The position numbers and the translations under genes are program-made. A stretch of DNA of 64,000 nt from Streptomyces noursei (GTDB lineage: Bacteria > Actinomycetota > Actinomycetes > Streptomycetales > Streptomycetaceae). The notes under the pieces are model-generated. The model was not told the DNA's origin, did not search any database, and saw nothing but the letters and a program-made list of their open reading frames with translations. The number at the start of each line of letters is the position of its first letter. Position 1 is the first letter of the stretch. The stretch lies in assembly GCF_016917755.1 (NCBI RefSeq), contig NZ_CP070326.1, positions 7,564,001 through 7,628,000 of the forward strand. Direction: 5' to 3'. Below, in pieces: positions 25,542-33,641 of the stretch.

Positions 25542-26843
25542 ATGGGCCCAGTGAACGAGCCGCCGCGGTTGCCCGGAGGCAGCTTCGCGGCCTGGAGCCG
25601 CGACCGGCTGGGACTGGCGCGCCGTGGCGCCGATGAGTGCGGGGACGTCTGGCAGCTGGAGCCGGGTGTCTACGTAGCCGCTACGGCGGGGGTGTGTGAA
25701 GCGGTCCTGCACCGCGCGCAGGACTTTCCCAAGCCGTCCTCGCCCCTTTTCCCGCCGTTGAAGCGGCCCGGCGGAGCGCCGACGCCCGAGGAGCGTGCGC
25801 ACGCTCGTGCCGCTCGGATGCGCGGACTGCGTCCGCAGGCGGTTGCGGCCCGGATCGGTGAGATCGCGCCCGGGACCGCTCGTTTTGCCGACCAGTGGCC
25901 CACGGACCGGGACGTCGAGATTCTGCCCCTGGTCCGGCCCGTCCTGGCAGAGATCGGCGTGCGCTACCTCTTCTCCGAAGACGCTCCCGTCCTGCTGCCC
26001 TTCGCCTGGCAGCTCTTCGTGGCCCGGGAGGTGCTCGTACGCCCCTCGCGCTGGGTGTGGCCGCGCTGGGTCCCCACACCGGCACGACGGTTCCGCACAC
26101 GGCGGCAAGTCGCCTTCACCAACGCTCTGCGGCCCATCGTCCGCCGACGCCGTTCATCGGGCCGGTTCGGGGACGACGTGCTGGGACAGATGCTCCGGCC
26201 CTCCGCCCGCTACGGCGCCCTGTCGGAAGAAGCCGTCCTCGACACCCTCCCCGGAATCACCGTCGCGACGTTCGAGACGCCCTCCCGGGCAGCCGGATGG
26301 GTCCTGCTCCACCTGGCCCGATACGCCCAGGCCGCGGACCGCGTCGCGGCCGAAGCCGACCTGCTGCCCGCCGACCCGGCCACGACGACCAGCACCCACC
26401 TCGACAACCTGCAATACACCCAGGCGCTGGTGCGCGAAGTGCTCCGACTGCACCCCCCGAGCTGGCTGCTCACCCGGCGTGCTCCGCGACAGACTCAGCT
26501 CGCCGACTACACCATCGACGCCGGGTCCACCGTGCTCGTCTGCCCCTACACCGCCCACCGCGACGCCCGGGAACACCCCGAGCCGGACCGGTTCCGGCCC
26601 GAACGCTGGCTCGACGATTCGGGCTCGCCGGCGAAACCCGGGGTCTTCCTCGGCTTCGGTACCGGACCGCACGGCTGCGAGGGAGCCGCCCTGGCCATGG
26701 CCATGCTCACGCTCATGACCGCGCAGACGGCCCGCCGCTACCACTTGAGCGAGCCACCCGGCGCGGAACCCGGGTACCGGGTCACCACCTTCGAAGGTCT
26801 CGCAACCGCCGGCCTGCACCTGCGTGCCACCTTGCGCGGCTGA
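25542..26843 (+). CDS. Cytochrome P450, candidate peptide-modifying
   Basis: 433 aa from ATG 25542; upstream GTG 25518 is also possible and neither has a strong RBS. Visible motifs are the haem loop FGTGPHGCEGAAL with Cys379, the K-helix ExxR (Glu299, Arg302), and an I-helix ATFET (242-246) in which the usual Gly of AGxxT is Thr. The PERF-like block is FRPERWL. A long Arg-rich stretch (ARRFRTRRQVAF ... RRRRSSGRFG) precedes the F/G region. It directly follows the 32-residue peptide ORF, and no ferredoxin is adjacent, although one lies at 28.1 kb. Role as a peptide cross-linking oxygenase is inferred from context only. Confidence 0.85.
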   Translation: MGPVNEPPRLPGGSFAAWSRDRLGLARRGADECGDVWQLEPGVYVAATAGVCEAVLHRAQDFPKPSSPLFPPLKRPGGAPTPEERAHARAARMRGLRPQAVAARIGEIAPGTARFADQWPTDRDVEILPLVRPVLAEIGVRYLFSEDAPVLLPFAWQLFVAREVLVRPSRWVWPRWVPTPARRFRTRRQVAFTNALRPIVRRRRSSGRFGDDVLGQMLRPSARYGALSEEAVLDTLPGITVATFETPSRAAGWVLLHLARYAQAADRVAAEADLLPADPATTTSTHLDNLQYTQALVREVLRLHPPSWLLTRRAPRQTQLADYTIDAGSTVLVCPYTAHRDAREHPEPDRFRPERWLDDSGSPAKPGVFLGFGTGPHGCEGAALAMAMLTLMTAQTARRYHLSEPPGAEPGYRVTTFEGLATAGLHLRATLRG

Positions 26844-26950
26844 GGGCAGTCCTCCTTTCGGTGGCGGCCGCCTCGCAGGCCACTCCCCCACCGCAACAAC
26901 GAACGTCGATCAAGTCCGAGTGCCGTTCCACACGCGCTCGGATCACCGGC

Positions 26951-27508
26951 TCATGGTTCGCTCATCGCGTGTCGCCTGTCGAACTCGTTGACGAGCATGC
27001 CCATCATGACGAGGTCGTGGTGCCGGCCGGCGAAGAAGACGTGTTCCCGCAAGCGCCCCTCCTCGGTGAAGCCGAGCCCACGGAAGAGTGCCAGCGATGC
27101 CTCGTTGTGGGCCAAAACCGCCGCCAGGCACTTGTGGTAGCGCCGCTCGGCGAACATGAAGCGCAGCAGCAGCACCACGGCTTCCGCCGCGTAGCCCTTG
27201 CGCCGGTGGCCGGCGCCGATGGTGATGTCGAACTCGAACCAGCCTGAGCGACGGCCGGTGCGATGTGAGCCGACTGTACCGACCAGCTCTCCCGTGACCT
27301 TCGCTTCGACCGCCAACCGGAAGCGGTCGTCATCGCACTCGGCAACGGCCTGCTCCTTCGCCCGGGCACGGTAGCTCTCGGCGGACCGCGGCAGATCCAG
27401 CCGGCCCCCTCGCGGCTCGTCATCGTCGGCGAAACGCGCGAACGCCGTCCAGTCTTCGGGCTCGACAGCGCGCAGGCGTACCCGATTTCCGGTCCAGGAC
27501 GATGCCAT
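26951..27508 (-). CDS. GNAT N-acetyltransferase (RimJ/RimL-like)
   Basis: 185 aa. The start (GNRVRLRAVEPEDWTAFARF) and the acetyl-CoA pyrophosphate loop (AGHRRKGYAAEAVVLLLRFM, Q/RxxGxG/A type) are those of the ribosomal-protein/aminoglycoside-type GNAT fold. The later NEASLALFRGLGFTEEGRLR block is the usual beta5-alpha4 region. The substrate is unknown; relatives acetylate protein N-termini, amino acids or antibiotics. It is convergent with the P450 gene and apparently monocistronic. Confidence 0.88.
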   Translation of the reverse strand: MASSWTGNRVRLRAVEPEDWTAFARFADDDEPRGGRLDLPRSAESYRARAKEQAVAECDDDRFRLAVEAKVTGELVGTVGSHRTGRRSGWFEFDITIGAGHRRKGYAAEAVVLLLRFMFAERRYHKCLAAVLAHNEASLALFRGLGFTEEGRLREHVFFAGRHHDLVMMGMLVNEFDRRHAMSEP

Positions 27509-28097
27509 GCCCTTATTTGAACGCTGCTGTGTGCGCGAGGCCGACAGGCACGCCGAGGCAGGCGTTGCCCGCCGTGCTCCGTCTCACCGCTGATCGTCGT
27601 CCTCGTCCCGAGCCGCGGGGTCGCGCAGCGGGCGCAAGTCCGACTGCGTGAACGTCGGGATCCCGTCGTCGGAGCCTGACCACGCGATCGACGGGGTTTC
27701 CATGGCCCGGCCAAGCGCCCGTCCCAGTCACCGCTTTAAGGAGTTCGTTGGATGTCGGGCGGTCGCCTCCCGGGCCATCGGACTCGCCGGTATCGGTGCC
27801 GCTGTTACGCTGATTTTGTGACGGTTTTCCGGCGCACCGTGCCCCACGGTTTCCGTCGAAACGGCAATCCAAAAGAGCGCCGCTTGGGTAACCAAAATGC
27901 AGCCGCAACCAGGGATACGTCCCTGGTCAGGCGCCGATCGCCTTAGCCGCGATCATCAATTTTTCCATGGGGCCCGACGAGCGCGGTGCACCCCTTCGCA
28001 CTTCGCAGGGGTGGGCAGCGGCCGGGTCCTCCCTCGTTGCGCGCCGGAGTGGCGCTGGCTCAAGGGTCTGCAGCTCCCACTCCCTGTGGAGGCCGGG
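27509..28097. other. Intergenic region, no convincing gene
   Basis: Nearly 590 bases between divergent genes. A 39-codon minus-strand ORF (27703-27584, beginning METPSIAWSGSDDG and ending in an acidic tail) is the only small ORF I noted, but it lacks a Shine-Dalgarno. The stretch around 27790-27900 is AT-richer and probably holds the promoter of the ferredoxin/P450 operon. Confidence 0.4.
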
Positions 28098-28325
28098 GTG
28101 AAAGTTGTCGTTGATCTCTCCCGATGTGTGGGGTATGCGCAGTGCGCGTTCCTGGCTCCGGAGGCGTTCCGGATGCACGGTGAGGAAGCGCTCATGTACA
28201 CCCCGAACCCCGACGACGCCCAGCGCGACCAGGTGCTACGCGCCGCGGCGGCCTGTCCGGTCCAGGCGATCCTGGTCGACCGGTTGGAGGCGCGGCACGC
28301 ACCGGCGGAGGCGTCCCCGTCATGA
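28098..28325 (+). CDS. P450-type ferredoxin (3Fe-4S/4Fe-4S)
   Basis: 75 aa from GTG 28098 with GGAGG upstream. The cluster motif is C10-VG-Y13-AQ-C16 followed by a late CPVQAI, i.e. C-x2-X-x2-C-xn-CP with Tyr at the second ligand position. This is the pattern of the single-cluster ferredoxins that feed electrons to actinobacterial P450s. Its TGA overlaps the ATG of the next gene (ATGA, 28322-28325), so it is translationally coupled to a reductase-P450 fusion. Together the two genes hold the complete chain NADH, FAD reductase, ferredoxin, P450. Confidence 0.9.
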   Translation: MKVVVDLSRCVGYAQCAFLAPEAFRMHGEEALMYTPNPDDAQRDQVLRAAAACPVQAILVDRLEARHAPAEASPS

Positions 28326-30946
28326 CCGGTGCCGACGACCTGCGTGCGTTCAGGCGCGATGGCCGCATCGTGGTCGTCGGGGCTTCGCTGGCGGGGCTGC
28401 GGGCCGCGGAGGCTCTGCGGGACGAGGGTTTCACCGGATCGTTGACCATGATCGGTGACGAGTTGGGCGAGCCCTACGACCGGCCTCCCCTGTCCAAGCA
28501 GGTACTGACCGGGTGGGTGCCGGCCGGGGGCACCGCTTTGCCCCGCCGTCGTGACATCGATGCGGAGTGGCTGCTGGGTGTGCCCGCCAGCGGGCTGGAC
28601 CTCGCGGCGCACCACGTGCGTCTCGCCGACGGACGCGAGGTTCCCTACGACCGGGTGCTGATCTCCACCGGGGTACGAGCCCGGCCGTGGTTCGTCGAGT
28701 CCGAGGCGGCCCTGGACGGGGTGTTCGTCGTACGTACCCGTGAGCATGCCGAGAGCCTGCAGCGGGCCCTCGCCGCCGGGCCCTCCCGTGTGCTGGTCAT
28801 CGGTGCGGGATTCACCGGCTCCGAGATCGCCTCCGTCTGCCGCGAGCGGGACATCCCGGTGACCGTCGCCGAACTCGCGCCGGCCCCGCTGGTCGGGGCG
28901 CTCGGCACCATGATCGGCGAGGTTGCGGCCGACATGCAGCGCGCTCACGGTGTCGACCTGCGGTGCGGTGTCGAGGTCGCCCGGCTGGAGGGCGACGCGC
29001 AGGGACGGTTTCGCCGTGCTCACTTCGACGACGGCAGTACGGTCGACGCCGAAGTGGCGGTGGTGGCGCTCGGAAGCATCCGCAACACCGAGTGGCTGCG
29101 GGAGTCGGGACTGGCGGCGGGCGTATGGGGAATCACCTGTGACACGGGCTGCCGCGCCCTCGACATCAACGGCCGCGTCACCGACGACGTCTTCGCCGCG
29201 GGAGACGTGGCACGTTGCCCGAACCCCCTCTACGAAGACCGGCTCATCTCGCTGGAGCACTGGGCCAACGCCGTGGAGCAGGCAGGGGTCGCGGCACACA
29301 ACATGGTCAGTGCCCGGGCGGACCGCCGGCCCCACCTGTCCATCCCGCTGTTCTGGTCGATCCAGTTCGGCGTCAACATCAAGTCCGTCGGCGTGCCGAC
29401 CTTCGCCGACGAGGTGGTCGTCACCCAGGGATCGCCGGACGACCGCCGTTTCGTCACCGCATATGGCTATCGGGGCCGCGTCACGGCTGCCGTGAGCTTC
29501 AACAACGGTAAGTGGCTTGACTACTACCGACGGTTGATCGAGACGGCCGCGCCTTTCCCGCCCTCGTGCCCGACGCCGGACCAGCCGGCCGACAGGAAAC
29601 CGGTGCCCGTCGACTTCCCCGGCCCCGCCCTGCTCGCGCAGGGCGCCACGGCGGTCGTCGCAGACCATGACCCGGGTGAGCGCCGCGTCACGACCGTGCA
29701 CCGGCATCGGCAGGGGGAAGGCCGGACGACCACGACCGGGACGCCCGGCACGCTGCAACGGATCTTCGACTACTCCGCCCGGGCCGACCCTTACCCGCTG
29801 TATGCCGAGTTGCGCAAGACGCCGGTGGCTCGGCAGGAGGACGGCAGCTACGTCATCAGCACCCATCGCGAGATCACGGACGTACTGAACGACCCGCATC
29901 TGAGTTCCGACCTGCGCAATCTGTCGCGTCCGCCGCCCGCACCCGAGGGAGGTGCCACGTCGTCGTTCATCCACATGGACGCGCCCGAGCACGATCGTCT
30001 GCGGCGTATGGCGATGCGTCAGTTCGGCCCCCCGCACACCCCTGGGCTGGTGACCGGGCTTGACGGCTTCGTGACCGCCACCGTCGGTGGCCTGATCGAC
30101 GACTTGGCGGGCAGGGAACGGATCGACATCGTCGATGATTTCGCCTTCCCGCTCCCCGTAACCGTGACCTGTCGCTTGCTCGGCGTGCCGTACGAGGACG
30201 AGCCGAGGTTCCACCGCTGGGTGCACGACATCATGCACTCGATCGACTACAACCCCGAGACCGACCCGAAGGAGAAACTGGACAAGGGCGTACAGGCCCG
30301 TAAGGACTTGCTCCAGTGCCTCAGTGAGCTGGTGGAACGGAGCCACGGCCGGCCGGGAGACGGCCTGCTGTCGCGGCTGGCCAACGACGACGGGCCCGAC
30401 GGTCGGATGGCCGACGCCGAAATCGTCGCCACCGCCAGACTGTTCCTCATAGCCGGCCACGAGACCGTCGTCAACCTCATCACCAACGGCATGCTGACGC
30501 TGCTGCGCCACCCGCAGGTGCTGCAGCGACTGCGCGACGAACCGGACCTCGTGGTGCCGCTGGTCGAGGAACTGCTGCGCTACGAGCCCCCCGTGCACAT
30601 CATTCCCTGGCGGACGACGTACAGCGACCTCACCGTCGCCGACACCGTCATCCCCCAAGGCTCGCAGGTCATGCTCATGCTGGCCTCGGGCAGCCGCGAC
30701 CCGAAGCGCTTCCACGATCCGGACCGCTTCGACCCGGATCGGCCGGACAACCAGCACCTGGGGTTCGGCAGCGGCATCCACCTGTGTTTCGGCGGCCCGC
30801 TGGCCCGGCGGGAAACCCAGATCGCGCTGACCGAGTTGGTGCGCCGGCTCGACCGCCCCAGGCTGGTCGCCGACCCGCCGCCGTACCGGCCCAGCCCCGT
30901 TCTTCGGGGCCCGATCCATCTGGACGTCGAGCAGGGGCACGGTTGA
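28322..30946 (+). CDS. Ferredoxin reductase-cytochrome P450 fusion protein
   Basis: 874 aa in one uninterrupted frame. Residues 1-~410 are an FAD-dependent ferredoxin reductase: FAD motif GASLAG (20-25), NAD motif GAGFTG (161-166), and FAAGDVA (291-297). Its FWSIQFG lacks the Asp found in the usual FWSDQ. A ~65-residue Pro/Arg-rich linker follows. Residues ~475-874 are a CYP107-like P450 with I-helix AGHET (711-715), ExxR at Glu750/Arg753 and haem loop FGSGIHLCFGG (Cys822). The upstream ferredoxin is translationally coupled. Reductase-first P450 fusions are uncommon. The substrate is unknown; no obvious biosynthetic partner is adjacent. Confidence 0.92.
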   Translation: MTGADDLRAFRRDGRIVVVGASLAGLRAAEALRDEGFTGSLTMIGDELGEPYDRPPLSKQVLTGWVPAGGTALPRRRDIDAEWLLGVPASGLDLAAHHVRLADGREVPYDRVLISTGVRARPWFVESEAALDGVFVVRTREHAESLQRALAAGPSRVLVIGAGFTGSEIASVCRERDIPVTVAELAPAPLVGALGTMIGEVAADMQRAHGVDLRCGVEVARLEGDAQGRFRRAHFDDGSTVDAEVAVVALGSIRNTEWLRESGLAAGVWGITCDTGCRALDINGRVTDDVFAAGDVARCPNPLYEDRLISLEHWANAVEQAGVAAHNMVSARADRRPHLSIPLFWSIQFGVNIKSVGVPTFADEVVVTQGSPDDRRFVTAYGYRGRVTAAVSFNNGKWLDYYRRLIETAAPFPPSCPTPDQPADRKPVPVDFPGPALLAQGATAVVADHDPGERRVTTVHRHRQGEGRTTTTGTPGTLQRIFDYSARADPYPLYAELRKTPVARQEDGSYVISTHREITDVLNDPHLSSDLRNLSRPPPAPEGGATSSFIHMDAPEHDRLRRMAMRQFGPPHTPGLVTGLDGFVTATVGGLIDDLAGRERIDIVDDFAFPLPVTVTCRLLGVPYEDEPRFHRWVHDIMHSIDYNPETDPKEKLDKGVQARKDLLQCLSELVERSHGRPGDGLLSRLANDDGPDGRMADAEIVATARLFLIAGHETVVNLITNGMLTLLRHPQVLQRLRDEPDLVVPLVEELLRYEPPVHIIPWRTTYSDLTVADTVIPQGSQVMLMLASGSRDPKRFHDPDRFDPDRPDNQHLGFGSGIHLCFGGPLARRETQIALTELVRRLDRPRLVADPPPYRPSPVLRGPIHLDVEQGHG

Positions 30947-31001
30947 CGCGGCAGCCGAGGGCAGGCCCGACCGGGTTCGACAGTCGCTACAGTCCAGTCT
31001 C

Positions 31002-31615
31002 ATGACGACGGTCACAACGCGCACGGTCGCATACCCGGCCGACGGCCTGACGATGATCGGTCACCTCGCGCTCCCCGCCGGTGTCGGCCGCCGGCCCGCA
31101 GTCCTGATCGGGCCCGAGGGGCCGGGCCTGAACGACTTCCAGCGCCGCCGGGCCGACGCCCTCGCCGAACTGGGGTACGTGGCGCTGGCCTTCGACCTCC
31201 ACGGCGGGCGCTGGTTCACCGACCCCGAGGAAATACTGGCGCGTGTGCCCCCCTGCTCGCCGACCCCGACCGGATGCGGGGCATCGGCCACGCGGCGCTG
31301 GACGTGTTGCGCGCCGAACCGCGGACGGACCCCGACCGGATCGCCGGCATCGGCTATGGCACCGGCGGCGCCATCGTGTTGGAACTCGGGCGCGACGGCG
31401 TCGACCTGCGCGTGATCGGGACGGTCAACGCCCTGACCACTGGCCGACCGGGCGAGGCGGCGCGCATTCGCTGCAAGGTGTGGGCCGGGGTCGGGTCGGA
31501 AGACCCGCCCATCGCCGGTCGCGGTGCGCCGGACTTCGGCGCCCGGTTCTCCGGCGAAGCACCACCCCATGCACCCTCCCGTCACGATCATCGGCGCCGG
31601 CCTCCGCCGTGCTGA
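31002..31615 (+). pseudogene. Dienelactone hydrolase family gene, frameshifted
   Basis: From ATG 31002 the frame reads as a dienelactone-hydrolase N-terminus (LTMIGHLALPAGVGRRPAVL, FQRRRADALAELGYVALAFD). At a run of six C (about 31249-31254) the similarity jumps frame to PLLADPDRMRGIGHAALDVL and continues to about 31560. The nucleophile elbow, normally G-x-C-x-G-G, reads GIGYGTGG, so the catalytic Cys is replaced by Gly. Two independent lesions support a pseudogene rather than a sequencing error. The C-terminus runs into a fragment of a flavin monooxygenase start. Confidence 0.75.
31569..31610 (+). pseudogene. Fragment of a TetX-like monooxygenase start
   Basis: ATG 31569 opens MHPPVTIIGAGL, nearly identical in DNA and protein to the first 12 codons of the intact TetX-like gene at 3628 (MHTPVTIIGAGL). 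Similarity stops after about 40 bases. It marks a lost second copy truncated by deletion next to the hydrolase remnant. Confidence 0.55.
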
Positions 31616-31724
31616 TCGCGGAGGACACCTCGCTCTCCGTGCCAACGGCAACCTCGGCTTCAGAAACGCCCCAAGCCGTTGTAAAGGTGGGATGGTTGCG
31701 GCCTTCAGAGCTCTTGACGGCAGC

Positions 31725-31740
31725 CTTGGTCTAGTCCAGC
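31725..31740. promoter_or_regulatory. DasR-type operator (dre) upstream of chitinase
   Basis: CTTGGTCTAGTCCAGC matches the DasR-responsive element core (TGGTCTAGTCCA) at all but one position. It lies 59-74 bp upstream of the chitinase start codon, and a TTGACG -35-like hexamer precedes it at 31714. DasR is the GntR-family repressor that couples chitin/N-acetylglucosamine use to development in Streptomyces. Confidence 0.78.
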
Positions 31741-31798
31741 TTGTGTCGGTGAACGGTCATGCTTTTTCTTCCTCCCCCACGGAAGGACCGGACACCTG

Positions 31799-32848
31799 AT
31801 GAGGAAATCCCCCCGCATAGCCCTGGCGGCGGCAGCCGCCGGAGCGTTGTCCACCCTCGGAATCACCGCCGCCAGCGCGGACACCACGCACCTGCAGGCG
31901 ATCCGCCCGACGGCCCACCTTGACGCGGGACAGTTCGCCCCGTTCGTGGACATGAGCAACTCCGCCGAGAGCCAGCTCGATGCGGCCATCACCAGCCATG
32001 GCGTGAAGACCTACACCGCCGCTTTCACCATCGGCGCCGGTTGCAACAACATCTGGGGCGACACGCTGCCCGTCGGCAACGACCCGAACGTCGACCCGGA
32101 GATCGCCAAGGCCAAGGCCGAGGGCGCCAACGTGATCATCTCCTCCGGCGGAGCAAGCGGTGAACCGCTGGCCTTCACCTGCACCGACCAGAGCCAGATC
32201 GACGCGGGCTACCAGAAGGAACTCACCGCCTACGGCACCGACTCCCTGGACTTCGACATCGAGGGCGCGGCCGTCGCGGACACCGCGGGCGTGGCTCGGC
32301 AGATGACCGCGATCAGGGACCTCAAGGCGAGTAACTCCGGGCTGACCGCCTCGGTGACGCTGCCGGTGATGCCCACCGGCCTGACCGCCGACGGGGTCAA
32401 CGTGCTCAAGGCCGCCAAGGCGGCCGGTGTGAAGCTGGACAACGTCAACATCATGACGATGGACTACGGGCAGGGGACCGGCACCGACATGGGCGCGGCC
32501 GCGATCAGCGCGGGCAAGGCCACCCTGGCGCAGATGCAGTCCGTGGACTCCGGCTACACCTACGCCAACCTCGGCATCACCCCGATGATCGGCGTGAACG
32601 ACGACGGCTCCACCTTCAGCCTGGCCGACGCCGCTTCGGTGGCGAGCTGGGCGGCGAGCAACGGGGTCGGCCGGATGTCCTACTGGTCCGTCAGCCGCGA
32701 CCAAGCGTGCGGCGCGGCTGCGAAGGCCCAGACGTTGGCCGATGGCGGCATGGACCCCGCGCGCATCATGAGGCCGGCTTCCTCGCCGGTGTGCAGCGGC
32801 GTCGCCCAATCGCCGTTCGCCTTCACCGACGCACTCAGCAACGGCTGA
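31799..32848 (+). CDS. Secreted GH18 chitinase
   Basis: 349 aa. A Sec signal peptide ends near ITAASA (residue 27). The catalytic DxxDxDxE motif of glycoside hydrolase family 18 is intact as DSLDFDIE (148-155), with Glu155 as acid/base. The sequence before (VIISSGGASGEP) and after (MTMDYGQGTGTDMG) completes the TIM-barrel landmarks. No chitin-binding or fibronectin domain is present. The enzyme is predicted to release chito-oligosaccharides outside the cell. A DasR-type operator sits 59 bp upstream of the ATG. GGAAGGA lies rather far (about 13 bp) from the ATG. Confidence 0.93.
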   Translation: MRKSPRIALAAAAAGALSTLGITAASADTTHLQAIRPTAHLDAGQFAPFVDMSNSAESQLDAAITSHGVKTYTAAFTIGAGCNNIWGDTLPVGNDPNVDPEIAKAKAEGANVIISSGGASGEPLAFTCTDQSQIDAGYQKELTAYGTDSLDFDIEGAAVADTAGVARQMTAIRDLKASNSGLTASVTLPVMPTGLTADGVNVLKAAKAAGVKLDNVNIMTMDYGQGTGTDMGAAAISAGKATLAQMQSVDSGYTYANLGITPMIGVNDDGSTFSLADAASVASWAASNGVGRMSYWSVSRDQACGAAAKAQTLADGGMDPARIMRPASSPVCSGVAQSPFAFTDALSNG

Positions 32849-33312
32849 CGCCCGCTGTGGCCGGCGCGTCGTCGAGGGTGCGCTCCTGCACTCGGCCGGG
32901 GACGCCGCCGACACACCGGCCGAGGTCGACAGGATCCTCGATCTCCGTCCCGCGCAAGGCCGTTGACGGCCCTCGTGAGAGGTCTAGCGGCGCCTGATGA
33001 CGGCCCGGCCCCGCGGAGGTCCACCCCGGTGACGTGTGGCCGTGCACCGGTCTCGCTGTCATGACGGACCAACTGCTCCGTGCGGCGCTGCTCGATCTCC
33101 ACCCGCTTGTTCGGGTTCAATGCGGCAGCCAGCTCATCGGCGAGGGCCGCCACCGCACCGGTGCCGCCACCGCCCGTCGTCAATGTGCGCACAAGCCCTC
33201 GCAACCACCTGGGACGGCCGGTGCGCAGCACCATGCGTCGCGCGCCGGAAAGCACCAGTGGCACGACGATCACGGACGCCATCAGCAGGGAGGCGGCCAG
33301 CATCCAGACCAT
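32680..33312 (-). CDS. DUF6191-like membrane protein, C-terminus probably frameshifted
   Basis: From ATG 33312 the protein opens with a TM helix (MVWMLAASLLMASVIVVPLV) and continues with a basic segment and the block AALNPNKRVEIEQRRTEQLV, then DSETGARPHVTGVDL, which resembles small actinobacterial DUF6191 proteins. Intact relatives end soon after VDL with a -xAVIRR- tail. Here that tail (AVIRRR then TAG, plus-strand 32984-32986) is present in another frame, so a small indel after VDLRG makes the open frame run on to 32680, overlapping the 3' end of the chitinase gene. The functional gene was probably 32984-33312. Confidence 0.5.
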   Translation of the reverse strand: MVWMLAASLLMASVIVVPLVLSGARRMVLRTGRPRWLRGLVRTLTTGGGGTGAVAALADELAAALNPNKRVEIEQRRTEQLVRHDSETGARPHVTGVDLRGAGPSSGAARPLTRAVNGLARDGDRGSCRPRPVCRRRPRPSAGAHPRRRAGHSGRQPLLSASVKANGDWATPLHTGEEAGLMMRAGSMPPSANVWAFAAAPHAWSRLTDQ

Positions 33313-33641
33313 GCCGGAACAACGCCCGGGAAGGTGTGCTTGGGGCCGCCGGGGCTCCGGATTCAGGGCTGGTTTCCTGGGTGCCACCTGCGGTTTTCCA
33401 GCACTCCAACCGGTCAGTAACTTATGGGTCCGCCCCACGCGGGCCACCTGAAGCTGCGCGGGACGGCATGGGTCGTAGGGCCGCGGGACGGTGAGCGGGC
33501 GGTTGCCGAACTGGTTGAAGTGCGACAACGGCCCCATGGTGCAGGCGGTGTGACCTCGGGAGCCGGGGGGCTGGCAGCGATCGCGCACAGTTCGCCCGGG
33601 AACGGTGCGCTGTCGCGACTACGGGCCGGTAGCTTGGGATC
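33313..33641. other. Intergenic region, nothing recognised
   Basis: About 330 bases between the divergent DUF6191-like gene and the next small membrane-anchored protein. Open frames are shadows without family features. The region presumably contains both promoters. Confidence 0.4.

Noticed and set aside
27584..27703. 39-codon acidic minus-strand ORF in the gap before the ferredoxin
   Set aside because: There is no Shine-Dalgarno and no recognisable family; mentioned only in the gap description.
27956..31024. 1022-codon minus-strand ORF opposite the ferredoxin and P450 fusion
   Set aside because: It mirrors the genuine plus-strand genes, is rich in Arg/Gly/Asp/His with no family motif, and results from high GC at third positions.
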